The notes beneath the pieces are model-generated. The model was not told where the DNA came from. It did no database searches and was given only the letters and a program-made list of their open reading frames with translations. Shown piece after piece: positions 1 through 7,660 of a stretch of 52,012 nucleotides of DNA (position 1 is the first letter of the stretch; every line of letters starts with the position of its first letter). Made by a program: the position numbers and the translations under genes. The DNA is from Pseudomonas putida. GTDB lineage: Bacteria; Pseudomonadota; Gammaproteobacteria; Pseudomonadales; Pseudomonadaceae. The stretch lies in assembly GCF_001941965.1 (NCBI RefSeq), contig NZ_MKZO01000038.1, positions 1 through 52,012 of the forward strand, in the 5' to 3' direction.

Positions 1-65
1 CGCTCTCGGCGGGTTTGCTTGCGCTTGCCGGCGTACTCAAAGTCGGAAAAGCTCATCTGGCTCAT
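1..65 (-). CDS. IS5-family transposase, N-terminal fragment (runs off the window)
   Basis: Only the first 21 complete codons are present, starting at ATG 65 on the minus strand. The peptide begins MSQMSFSDFEYAGKRKQTR, a start I recognise from Pseudomonas IS5-group DDE transposases. The catalytic domain would lie beyond the left edge. It is the likely agent that truncated the neighbouring hsdS gene. Confidence 0.75.
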   Translation of the reverse strand, partial: MSQMSFSDFEYAGKRKQTRRE

Positions 66-107
66 GGGCGGCTCGGATCAGGTGTTGCGGGGATTCTCGC
101 ATAACTG
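1..107 (-). mobile_element. IS5-family insertion sequence, terminal part
   Basis: The window starts inside an insertion sequence lying on the minus strand. It contains the first codons of a transposase (ATG at 65). Between that ATG and about position 107 lies a short non-coding IS end, containing GGGGATTCTCGCATAA on the plus strand. The inner boundary is inferred from where the HsdS reading frame loses resemblance to its family (after ...LRTSLQ). The exact terminal inverted repeat and target duplication cannot be fixed, because the other end of the element is outside the window. Confidence 0.7.
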
Positions 108-1247
108 AAGGCTTGTTCGGAGATTCCTTAGAGCCTTTATCGCTGCGATACGCTTTCTGAACTCAATTTGAAGCTCCATAGGGGGCACCGGGAACGGCAA
201 TTCTGAAAAGCGAGCTGCGCCCAAGTGTGCAACACTGGATGTCTTAGAACTTATTTTCGAGAACTCGCCCGTACGGTAGTAATAGAGAAATACTGCTAAT
301 GCGTACTCAGGCAAAACCAACTCCGGATTTGCCTGAAAACGCACAAGTGTATTTTGATAGCATGTGTCAGGGAGCTCATCCCGCCACATTGCAGGACGCC
401 CTACCAGTTCAGTACTCTGCCCCTCGTTCAGAAGTATGTCACCGTATTTCAAAACATATTTTGAGTAGTCACGCTCATCAAAATCCATGGAAAAGACGTC
501 TGAGAGGTCAATTTCATCCTCAAAAACATTGGCCACGCGCAAGTAAGGCTTAGAAAACTTTCCTGTCTGATACTTGGGCGCCCTCTGGCGACCAAGCTGT
601 ACTAAACCGGCCTCATCAACCCTGCAAATTTTCCAGCGTTCATCTTCTGGGCGCCCAAATCTATCTATAAATTCTGACTGCATGAGAGCATCGTGGTACT
701 CAATGACCGCAGCCCTCTTCATACCAATCGATTCAAGCCTATCAAAGATCCCAGCGACTTTTACCTGTTCACTTTCAGGCAAAACAGGAACGCGCAGCTC
801 CAAGCATCTTTCAAGATTGAGATTTGAAATACTGGTAGTTTTATTCCCATAACTTTTCAGTAGGGACTGGACCGCTTCAGAGGAAAACCACCAGTACAGA
901 TAACGCGGCAGAATTTTCCCAGGCAGCGGCCTAAGTGCTGTAACGAATCCGCCAAAGCTCGACCTCTGAGAAAGAGCAGGGATCCATACGCATTTACCCA
1001 CCAAATTCCAGCTATTAGCGCTTGAGACAAGTATGTCGCCTTCGTTCAATAGCTGGTCAGGGCGTTTGACAAATGCCTCGTCCACTGCCCATACATCGTT
1101 CAGATCCAAGCTTTTCTGAATATTCTTCGTACGCAAACACAATACTGAGCCCGGTGTATTTAAAGGCACAACATCTTCTGATGTGAAGGTAATACCGCGA
1201 ATGAAATTTGCAACATCCCCCAGACGTTCAAAAGACACGCTCGTCAT
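78..1247 (-). CDS. hsdS: Type I restriction-modification specificity subunit HsdS, 3'-truncated by an IS
   Basis: HsdS sets the DNA target of a type I restriction-modification complex. The 389-residue frame shows the usual two-fold layout: a first target-recognition domain (about residues 1-150), a central conserved helical spacer (about 160-195, VAGIFDRLESIGMKRAAVIEYHDALMQS region), a second target-recognition domain (about 200-350), and the start of the second conserved region (PPMELQIEFRKRIAAIKALR). The second helical region then stops abruptly. The last eight residues, LCENPRNT, are read from the IS end, so perhaps 30-40 residues are missing. The ATG at 1247 overlaps the end of hsdM by 4 nt (ATGA). 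The gene is clearly richer in AT than the surrounding DNA. Function is doubtful, because the second helix normally contacts HsdM and HsdR. Confidence 0.88.
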   Translation of the reverse strand: MTSVSFERLGDVANFIRGITFTSEDVVPLNTPGSVLCLRTKNIQKSLDLNDVWAVDEAFVKRPDQLLNEGDILVSSANSWNLVGKCVWIPALSQRSSFGGFVTALRPLPGKILPRYLYWWFSSEAVQSLLKSYGNKTTSISNLNLERCLELRVPVLPESEQVKVAGIFDRLESIGMKRAAVIEYHDALMQSEFIDRFGRPEDERWKICRVDEAGLVQLGRQRAPKYQTGKFSKPYLRVANVFEDEIDLSDVFSMDFDERDYSKYVLKYGDILLNEGQSTELVGRPAMWRDELPDTCYQNTLVRFQANPELVLPEYALAVFLYYYRTGEFSKISSKTSSVAHLGAARFSELPFPVPPMELQIEFRKRIAAIKALRNLRTSLQLCENPRNT

Positions 1248-2782
1248 TTCAACATGCCTCTAATCTCAGCCAGCCCCTTGGATATCTGAGACTCTATATC
1301 TTCAATCGAAGAAAGAATATCCAACGGAGCACGATGTTCGGCATCATCCCGCAAAATCTCCCTATACCTATTCAAGCTCAAGTCATAGTTGCTCGAAGCG
1401 ATTTCCGCTACAGGAACGCAAAAGCTCTGGCCAGTCCGGGGAAGATTAAGCTCATCACCGTTACGCTTCTGCCAACGAGCAAGTACGTCAGGTAAATTAT
1501 TTTTTGCGACGTCTTCAACTGCCAGGATAGTCTTAGGCGCAACCCCCAGCTTACTTTCATCAAGCAATGGATTGCGTTTATCATCCAAACTCATCCCATC
1601 AGCCCGCACGTCATAGAACCAGACGTGATCGGTACCACCAGAGTTGGTCTTGGTAAACAGCAGAATCGAAGTCGCCACCCCCGCGTAAGGCTTGAACACC
1701 CCACTCGGCAGTTTCACCACGCCCTCCAGCTTGTGGTCCTCCACCAGCATCCGACGCAATTCCTTGTGCGCCTTGCTCGACCCGAACACCACCCCATCCG
1801 GCACGATCACCGCCGCCCGGCCACCCGGCTTGAGCAGCCGCAGGAACAACGCGAGGAACAGCAACTCGGTCTTTTTGGTCTTGACGATCCGTTGCAGGTC
1901 CTTGGCGGTACTTTCATAGTCCAGGCTGCCAGCGAACGGCGGGTTAGCGAGGATCAGGCTGTAGCGCTCGGCTTCGCCGGCGGCGCTTTCGGCCAGCGAA
2001 TCGCGGTAGCGGATATCCGGGTTTTCCACGCCGTGCAGCAGCATGTTCATGCTGCCGATGCGCAGCATGGTGTTGTCGAAGTCGAAACCATGGAACATGC
2101 CGTGGTGGAAGTGCTCGCGCAGCGCCGGGTCGAGCAGCAGCTCGGGATGGTGATCCCGCAGGTACTCACCCGCAGCCACCAGGAACCCGCAAGTACCGCT
2201 GGCCGGGTCGCAGATCACGTCGTTGGGCTTGGGCGCGGTGAGGGCGACCATCAACTGGATGATATGCCGCGGAGTGCGGAACTGGCCGTTCTGCCCGGCT
2301 GCGGCGATCTTGCCGAGCATGTACTCGTAGATGTCGCCCTTGGTGTCACGGTCCTGCATCGGGATGCCATCGAGCAGGTCGACGACCCTGGCCAGCAGCG
2401 CTGGCGTGGGAATGGTGAAACGCGCGTCCCGCATGTGATGGCTGTAGGTGGAGCCATCATCGCCAAGGGTCTTGAGGAACGGGAATACGTGCTCGCCAAC
2501 CACCTCGAACATTTCCGAGGCTTCAAGATTCTTGAAGCGTGACCAGCGGTACTCGTCGTAGTTGCAACCGCGCGGGTCGAGTCCGTAAGGGAAGATGCGC
2601 CGCTCCATGTCACGCTTGAGCCGGTTGGCCTTGTTCTCTTCCAGCGTGTGCAGTTCGTCGAGACGGCGCAGGAACAGCAGGTAGGTCAGTTGCTCCATGA
2701 CCTCCATCGGGTTGGAAATGCCACCCGACCAGCAGGCGTTCCAGACCGCGTCGATTTTGCTTTTTAGCTCGCCGGTGATCAC
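1244..2782 (-). CDS. hsdM: Type I restriction-modification DNA methyltransferase subunit HsdM
   Basis: HsdM is the N6-adenine methyltransferase subunit of a type I system. The 512-residue product begins with the HsdM N-terminal helical domain (MITGELKSKID) and carries the AdoMet-binding motif I DPASGTCG at about 192-199 and the catalytic motif NPPF at 280-283. Length is normal for the family. The start is GTG at 2782, with a GGAG ribosome site 8 nt upstream. No hsdR is present in the window; it could lie beyond the IS at the left edge or have been lost. Base composition changes inside the gene: the part above about 1680 is GC-rich like the chromosome, while the 3' part is AT-rich like hsdS. 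Confidence 0.93.
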   Translation of the reverse strand: MITGELKSKIDAVWNACWSGGISNPMEVMEQLTYLLFLRRLDELHTLEENKANRLKRDMERRIFPYGLDPRGCNYDEYRWSRFKNLEASEMFEVVGEHVFPFLKTLGDDGSTYSHHMRDARFTIPTPALLARVVDLLDGIPMQDRDTKGDIYEYMLGKIAAAGQNGQFRTPRHIIQLMVALTAPKPNDVICDPASGTCGFLVAAGEYLRDHHPELLLDPALREHFHHGMFHGFDFDNTMLRIGSMNMLLHGVENPDIRYRDSLAESAAGEAERYSLILANPPFAGSLDYESTAKDLQRIVKTKKTELLFLALFLRLLKPGGRAAVIVPDGVVFGSSKAHKELRRMLVEDHKLEGVVKLPSGVFKPYAGVATSILLFTKTNSGGTDHVWFYDVRADGMSLDDKRNPLLDESKLGVAPKTILAVEDVAKNNLPDVLARWQKRNGDELNLPRTGQSFCVPVAEIASSNYDLSLNRYREILRDDAEHRAPLDILSSIEDIESQISKGLAEIRGMLK

Positions 2783-2806
2783 CGCGTTGTACTCCAGAAA
2801 TGTAAG

Positions 2807-2826
2807 ACGCCCGCACGGGCGGGCGT
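2807..2826. repeat. Perfect hairpin upstream of hsdM
   Basis: Two 8-bp arms, ACGCCCGC and GCGGGCGT, surround a 4-nt loop. It lies 25 nt upstream of the hsdM start, in the presumed hsdM leader. There is no T-run directly after it on either strand, so a simple terminator role is not supported. Confidence 0.5.
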
Positions 2827-2925
2827 GGAAAAAGGGGGGATGATACCGTCACGGGCTCAGTGCTGCATGCAGGAAAAGACCCTCAATTGGATGGGAAAGG
2901 TCTGACGCGCAACCTGTCTTCGAGC

Positions 2926-2954
2926 GCTCGAGGCCGGTATGCCCGACCTCGAGC
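2926..2954 (-). terminator. Hairpin just after the patatin gene
   Basis: An inverted repeat with 8-bp perfect arms (GCTCGAGG and CCTCGAGC, 13-nt loop) lies 6 nt past the stop codon of the phospholipase gene. No T-run follows on the minus strand, so it may be a weak terminator or a 3'-end stabiliser of the three-gene operon rather than a standard intrinsic terminator. Confidence 0.35.
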
Positions 2955-2960
2955 CGTCTG

Positions 2961-4037
2961 TTACTTCAGGCGTGACATTGCATCCGCCAGAACGCTGTCT
3001 GCGTGCGCCGACTCCGCTTGTACGTCGGCCAATACCCGCTCGGAGGCGCGCAAAGCGTGGCGACTTTTCTGGGCCTCCATGACTCGCCCCACACAATGCA
3101 TCGTGTCGCGATAGCCCTGTTCGATCCAGGATGGGATCTTTTCGGCATCGAACCCGAGCAGGTCCTGGACGCCACCAAACGGCCCCGAGGCCCGGGCCAG
3201 GCTTTGCCCAGGGCGAATTTCGAGAAGGGTGGCGTTAGGGAAGCGTTGCCGACTCCACAACGACCCATCACTGAGGTGAGTAACGATCACCAGATTACAC
3301 CCCGCCTCCAGCAACGGCGTGATGGGCGTATTGCCCTGCATGGTCTGCCAGCCGCCCTGACCGCCGTCGGTGAAGCGCTCCGTGCGGATCCTGCGCGGGG
3401 CAAACAACAGCGGGATCGCCGCCGACGACAGCAGCAGATTCTTGCGCTCGGCATGAGGACGCGACTGGATATGTACGAACTCGGAATCCGGCGTGTCTGA
3501 AAAGCCCAGCTCAGCCGCCATGGCCAATAACATGTCCTGCAGGCCACCTCCGCTCTTGTAGGTCGATACATACAGCGGCAACCCACTGTCGAGGTGCTCG
3601 GGAACCAGGAATTCGTCCATCAACTCACGCAGCGGCTGATCGTCCAGCGCGCCACCGTCCAGGCTATCGAACCATTCCGGCAGGTCGTATTCGAAACGCC
3701 GGGCTATGGTCTGTACGGCGTGCACAGCACCCAGTGCGATCCCCGCACCCTGTACCCGCAGCCCGGCAGCAGCGAGCAGGACCAGATAACCAGGCAAATT
3801 CATCTTGAGGGGCGAACGGCTTGCCAAGCGGCCCCATAACGTTTCCAAGCGTTCGATAGCAATATCCAGCGAAGGCGCCGAAGCGAGGATGCCGCCGTTC
3901 AGGGCGCCGATACTGGCCCCGGACACCGCGTCGATCCGGGTGCCCAGTTCACGCAACGCCTTGAGCACGCCCACCTGGTAGGCACCCTTGGCGCCGCCAC
4001 CGGAGAGGACGAGCCCAACCTTCATGGTGTCACTCAT
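2961..4037 (-). CDS. Patatin-like phospholipase
   Basis: The 358-residue product has the full patatin fold signature: a glycine-rich oxyanion loop GGGAKG (13-18), the nucleophile elbow GASIG with Ser42, and the catalytic aspartate in DGG (Asp224). Patatins hydrolyse membrane phospholipids at acyl ester bonds; some (CapV) are effectors in phage-defence systems. A hydrophobic stretch at about 84-109 could touch the membrane. There is no signal peptide, so it should act on the inner face of the cell membrane. The ATG at 4037 overlaps the stop of the preceding gene by 4 nt, so it is the third, translationally coupled gene of the dynamin operon. The link to a dynamin-like GTPase is the unusual feature. 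The substrate and trigger are unknown. Confidence 0.9.
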   Translation of the reverse strand: MSDTMKVGLVLSGGGAKGAYQVGVLKALRELGTRIDAVSGASIGALNGGILASAPSLDIAIERLETLWGRLASRSPLKMNLPGYLVLLAAAGLRVQGAGIALGAVHAVQTIARRFEYDLPEWFDSLDGGALDDQPLRELMDEFLVPEHLDSGLPLYVSTYKSGGGLQDMLLAMAAELGFSDTPDSEFVHIQSRPHAERKNLLLSSAAIPLLFAPRRIRTERFTDGGQGGWQTMQGNTPITPLLEAGCNLVIVTHLSDGSLWSRQRFPNATLLEIRPGQSLARASGPFGGVQDLLGFDAEKIPSWIEQGYRDTMHCVGRVMEAQKSRHALRASERVLADVQAESAHADSVLADAMSRLK

Positions 4038-4942
4038 ACCGACGTCTCCAAAAACACTTCACTGATCATTCCCTCCGTCATGCGCTGGGCCGAACCGAGT
4101 CGCGGGACGTGCAAAGGCAGCTCTTCCGGCATTTGGGAAACGGCATAGGAAAACGGCGTTGTTTGTGAGTCTGCCCAGTCCCCGAGGTAACGCACTGCGT
4201 CCTCCCCGTCTGACCAGAAGACGTTCGCCGCCGGACGAGCCAGCCAACGCTCACGGGTGGCGACGCGTTCACCATGGGCAAGCGATGCATCGCGACTCAT
4301 CTGAATAATTGCGCGATTGGCCAGGCCCTCCAGTTGTCGCTGACGCTCTGCTCCACCCGCAGCCCGGCACCAGTCGCCGAACGCACCCCAGCGCAATTCC
4401 TCGAGTGCGGCATAACAACGCCCGGAAAGACTCAAGCCATTGAAACGACCTGCTCCCCATTTGCCGAACACGGCGTCAAGGTGCAAGTGCGCCTGCTGCA
4501 GGCAATCAATGCGGGCAACCTCCCGGCTCAGCAGATCACAGCGCTCATCGAGCCGCTCGGACAGCAGGTTCAGAGTACGCCGGGTTTCGATCGAATAATC
4601 CACCACGCGCGCCAGATCGAGTTTCAAGCCATTGACCTGGGCGTGAACCTGGGCGATGGCGTGGTTGCTGCGTGCGAGGGACTCGCTCAAGTCCTTCAGC
4701 CAGGTGAGCGCGCCCTCCACACTATCGGTGAGGCTGGCATTGATTTCGGCCTGATGCTGGTCTCCCTGTCCGGTAAAACCGTCATAAAGCCGCGCGAAGA
4801 AACCGCTGCGACCAGCCATATGCCGCTGACGCTCACGAGCGACATCGATGCCATTGGCAAAGTCCACCACGAACTTCTCCGGCAGGCAGGTCAGGACCTG
4901 GCATACCTCGGCGACCGCCGCAGTGCTCGTCACTTCACTCAT
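4034..4942 (-). CDS. YjcZ/RdcB-like partner protein of the dynamin-like GTPase
   Basis: This 302-residue protein has no signal peptide or clear membrane segment. It has a long helical, probably coiled-coil middle part (about 85-150) and a C-terminal domain with the run ALEELRWGAFGDW. From memory it resembles E. coli YjcZ, which is encoded beside the dynamin homologue CrfC (YjdA); related Vibrio proteins are called RdcB and RdcA and affect a diguanylate cyclase. The gene order supports this pairing. Its ATG overlaps the end of the GTPase gene by 4 nt, and its own stop overlaps the patatin start by 4 nt, which implies fixed stoichiometry. It may be an adaptor between GTPase and phospholipase; that is inference. 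Confidence 0.7.
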   Translation of the reverse strand: MSEVTSTAAVAEVCQVLTCLPEKFVVDFANGIDVARERQRHMAGRSGFFARLYDGFTGQGDQHQAEINASLTDSVEGALTWLKDLSESLARSNHAIAQVHAQVNGLKLDLARVVDYSIETRRTLNLLSERLDERCDLLSREVARIDCLQQAHLHLDAVFGKWGAGRFNGLSLSGRCYAALEELRWGAFGDWCRAAGGAERQRQLEGLANRAIIQMSRDASLAHGERVATRERWLARPAANVFWSDGEDAVRYLGDWADSQTTPFSYAVSQMPEELPLHVPRLGSAQRMTEGMISEVFLETSV

Positions 4943-7386
4943 GCCGGCACCCCGCCTGCTTCAGGTTGCACGTCTCGCTTGAGGGCCTCGCTGTCCTGGC
5001 GCAGACCAGGAACCAGCAGCTTGAATCCGGCCAGGCGCTCGGCCAGCGCTTTCTGCTGGTCCTGACTGGCCTCTTTGTCACGGATACTCTGGGCAAGGTC
5101 ACTACGCAAGGACTCTACAGCCAGCTTGAGTTCGTCGAAGAAGTGCGCCACACCTTCCTGAAGCGGGGTCTCGATGTGCGTGACCATGTCTGCGGCCAGG
5201 CTGTCGAACAGGACTGTAACGGTTTTGTCGATCGACGCCTTGACCTTGCTGATATCCACCACGAAATCATCAACGGTCGAGGAGTAAGACTCCCATCCCC
5301 AGTCATCCGTGTTGAACAGCCCACAGAGCTTGCCCCACACACTGGAGGAGCGGCGCCGCTTGGTCACCGTACGCTGTTTGCTTTCAATTACGCCTTGTAG
5401 CCAGTCGCCCTTTCCTTTGCCCAACGACAACGCCTGAGTGCTGGGTAGACGGACATCGATGGAGAATCCATTACCATTCAAGCGCTGGTTGAGCTCGCCA
5501 ATGATGGTGCTGGCTTGCCGGGTGATATCTCGCTCGAAGAGATCGTGAAACCCTTTGAGGATGAGATCGGACGTCTTGATCAGGTCTTTTTCCTTGTAAT
5601 CGATGATGCCCTGTACACCCGTCTCGATTCCGTTGATGACCTTTTCCGCTGCCTCTCGCGACCTGAGGGTAATAATTTTTTCATTTGGGTCGAACTCGCG
5701 ACCGTAAGGCTTGCTTGAGCCGCTTTTTCTGCTTCCCCCCGGGCCGTCCGCCGACGCCATTGCCGCGAAAAAATGGGAAAACATCCGGAAAGGAGATGTC
5801 TCTTTTGATAACGACTTGGACTCTTCGAGAATCTCCTGTTTTTCCTTCTCCTTACCCGATTTGAAACCATCGGCAATTTCCTGATTGATTTCGCTTCGGA
5901 TCGCAGCAAATGCCTCTTTCATCTGCTTGTTGATACTGCCTAAAGCCTTTTTCGTATCCGTCTGGGTCTGCCGCTCCAGCTCGCCAATCCGCGCAATATC
6001 ACTGCGCAGCGAGTCGATTTGCGCCACCAGCTCGCTTGCGCTCTTTCCCAGTGCGACCTCACGCACATCGAGGAAGTTGTTCAGACGGTTGGAGATGTCC
6101 ACCAGCTTGGCGGCGGCAGAGGCAATGGCCAGGGTCGCGGCCTGGCTGTGCGCCTTGTGGATCACGTTGTTCAGCGGTTTGGCGAACAGTGAGGCCTCCC
6201 ACAGCGCATCGGCGGCGTGGCGCACCACTTCAGCATTGGTGATGGTCATTTTCCACACAGTGCCCAAGGCGGCTTTGCCGAAGTCTTCGACCCAGGCATT
6301 CTCTTCCCCCGTCACCTGTGGCAGACACCCCTTGCTCGCCAGCTCACGTTGCGCACGGTTGGCCAGGTCACCGAGCTTCGAGGACACCGGATAGACCTGC
6401 GAAATATCCAGGCGGCCGCCGAGCAACGAGTCGGCGACGAGCCTGCGGGTTGCATCTTCGCCATCGCTGTTGCGATCTTTCTCGTCGAACTTGTTGACCA
6501 GCGCGAACATTCGCCCCTCGGCCACGTCGGCGATCTGTTCCAGCTCTTGACGAACCTGATGATCGGCGTCGGACTTGAGCTGGGTGAAATCGAGCACCGC
6601 CAACACTGCGGAGGCGTTGCGCAGTTGCTCCTGCAACATCGGCCGAAGATGGAACTGACCGGCCTCGTTCGGCCCGGGGGTATCGAGCAACGTCAGGCTG
6701 CCCACGCTTTCCGGCAGGTGCGCCAGATGGGCGAACTCGACCTCGATGACGGGCACATCATCAATGCTGGCATAGCTGTCGAACGGAAAATCGAGATCCA
6801 GGTCCTGAGACAGCCGCACCAGATCGTTGAGGCTTTTCAGGAACCAGAAGATCTCTTCCGGTCCCTTGTAGCTTTGCTCGAAGGTTTCCCCCCCCTGGAT
6901 GAAGGCCAGCAACGCCTTCATGTCTTTGTCATGGGTCCCACGCCCCATGTATTGCTTGCCTTCTGCTTTGGACAGTGCACGCGCGATCTTGCCCACTAAC
7001 TGATTGACCGGCCCGTTGTTCTCCAGGACCAGTTCCGGCTCTTGTTTTCCGAGGGTGTGACGAATACGCGTTGGCAGTGCCGTCATCGGTCGATTGCGGT
7101 TAGGCAGAACTTCGGTGCCGACGATTGCGTTGATAGTGGTGGACTTGCCGGCCTTCATCGTGCCGACCACTGCCAGAACCATTTCAAGACGCTCGAGCTT
7201 ACTCAGTTCGCCGTTGAGCATTTTCAGGTCTTTGTCGATGCTGACCGAGGAAAAGGTCTGCTGCTCGTTGGCCTGCTCGTCGACCACTACACCCTGCGCA
7301 TCCTTCATACGCTGCAGGAGGTCGATTTCCACTTGTAGCAGGCGGCTGGCTTCTTCGCGCAGCAGTTCGATATTGCGTTCGTGCAT
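4939..7386 (-). CDS. Dynamin-like GTPase related to CrfC/RdcA
   Basis: Start is ATG 7386, chosen because an ideal ribosome site (AAGGAG, 7392-7397) precedes it and the next residues match the family start; this gives 815 residues. The GTPase domain shows G1 GTMKAGKS (75-82), G3 DTPG (235-238) and G4 NKFD (298-301). After it come long helical stalk-like segments and a C-terminal coiled region (about 700-800). The block from the P-loop through NAIVGTEVLPNRNRPMTALP is close to E. coli CrfC as I remember it. I see no obvious clamp-binding motif near the N-terminus, which argues against simple replication-fork tethering. Bacterial dynamins bind and remodel membranes, and some protect against phage. 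It heads a three-gene coupled operon and is divergent from a WYL regulator. Confidence 0.9.
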   Translation of the reverse strand: MHERNIELLREEASRLLQVEIDLLQRMKDAQGVVVDEQANEQQTFSSVSIDKDLKMLNGELSKLERLEMVLAVVGTMKAGKSTTINAIVGTEVLPNRNRPMTALPTRIRHTLGKQEPELVLENNGPVNQLVGKIARALSKAEGKQYMGRGTHDKDMKALLAFIQGGETFEQSYKGPEEIFWFLKSLNDLVRLSQDLDLDFPFDSYASIDDVPVIEVEFAHLAHLPESVGSLTLLDTPGPNEAGQFHLRPMLQEQLRNASAVLAVLDFTQLKSDADHQVRQELEQIADVAEGRMFALVNKFDEKDRNSDGEDATRRLVADSLLGGRLDISQVYPVSSKLGDLANRAQRELASKGCLPQVTGEENAWVEDFGKAALGTVWKMTITNAEVVRHAADALWEASLFAKPLNNVIHKAHSQAATLAIASAAAKLVDISNRLNNFLDVREVALGKSASELVAQIDSLRSDIARIGELERQTQTDTKKALGSINKQMKEAFAAIRSEINQEIADGFKSGKEKEKQEILEESKSLSKETSPFRMFSHFFAAMASADGPGGSRKSGSSKPYGREFDPNEKIITLRSREAAEKVINGIETGVQGIIDYKEKDLIKTSDLILKGFHDLFERDITRQASTIIGELNQRLNGNGFSIDVRLPSTQALSLGKGKGDWLQGVIESKQRTVTKRRRSSSVWGKLCGLFNTDDWGWESYSSTVDDFVVDISKVKASIDKTVTVLFDSLAADMVTHIETPLQEGVAHFFDELKLAVESLRSDLAQSIRDKEASQDQQKALAERLAGFKLLVPGLRQDSEALKRDVQPEAGGVPA

Positions 7387-7400
7387 TGGATCTCCTTGGT

Positions 7401-7419
7401 GGAGGCGATCCTCGCCTCC
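7401..7419 (-). repeat. Hairpin in the leader of the dynamin-like gene
   Basis: GGAGGCGA and TCGCCTCC form a perfect 8-bp stem with a 3-nt loop. It ends about 4 nt before the AAGGAG ribosome site of the GTPase gene. In the mRNA it could limit ribosome access or stabilise the 5' end. Confidence 0.5.
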
Positions 7420-7585
7420 CGATATTCCGTTTTGTAGCGGCGGCTCGTGACAGCCGGCTTGAAATAGGTGAGTCAGCGCTGACAGGTCGGCAGGCATAAA
7501 ATACTGGCACATAGCCAGAAACGCTGTCCAACCCCGCGAGCCTGATCATTCGCCGCTGCCAGCAACGACATTAAAATGCCAGCAA

Positions 7586-7620
7586 ACAATATGTAGCCTT
7601 TGATGACAGGTCCATATTGT
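7586..7620. promoter_or_regulatory. Candidate WYL-regulator operator
   Basis: ACAATATG (7586-7593) and CATATTGT (7613-7620) are perfect inverted copies with a 19-bp spacer. They lie 41-75 bp upstream of the WYL gene start. WYL-type defence regulators (BrxR, CapW) act as dimers on inverted repeats and often repress themselves, so this is the best candidate for autoregulation and operon control. Confidence 0.5.
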
Positions 7621-7660
7621 GGATACATACACGTAAAGTTTTCGCTCACAAGGAAGCCAC

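Larger units (their letters stand above)
7387..7660. promoter_or_regulatory. Divergent control region between the dynamin operon and the WYL regulator
   Basis: This 274-bp gap must hold the promoters for both directions. It contains a perfect 8-bp inverted repeat near the WYL gene (7586-7620) and a second perfect hairpin next to the GTPase ribosome site (7401-7419). No convincing -35/-10 pair with standard spacing was found for either direction. A TATTTT hexamer at about 7494-7499 on the minus strand is a possible -10 for the operon. Confidence 0.55.
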
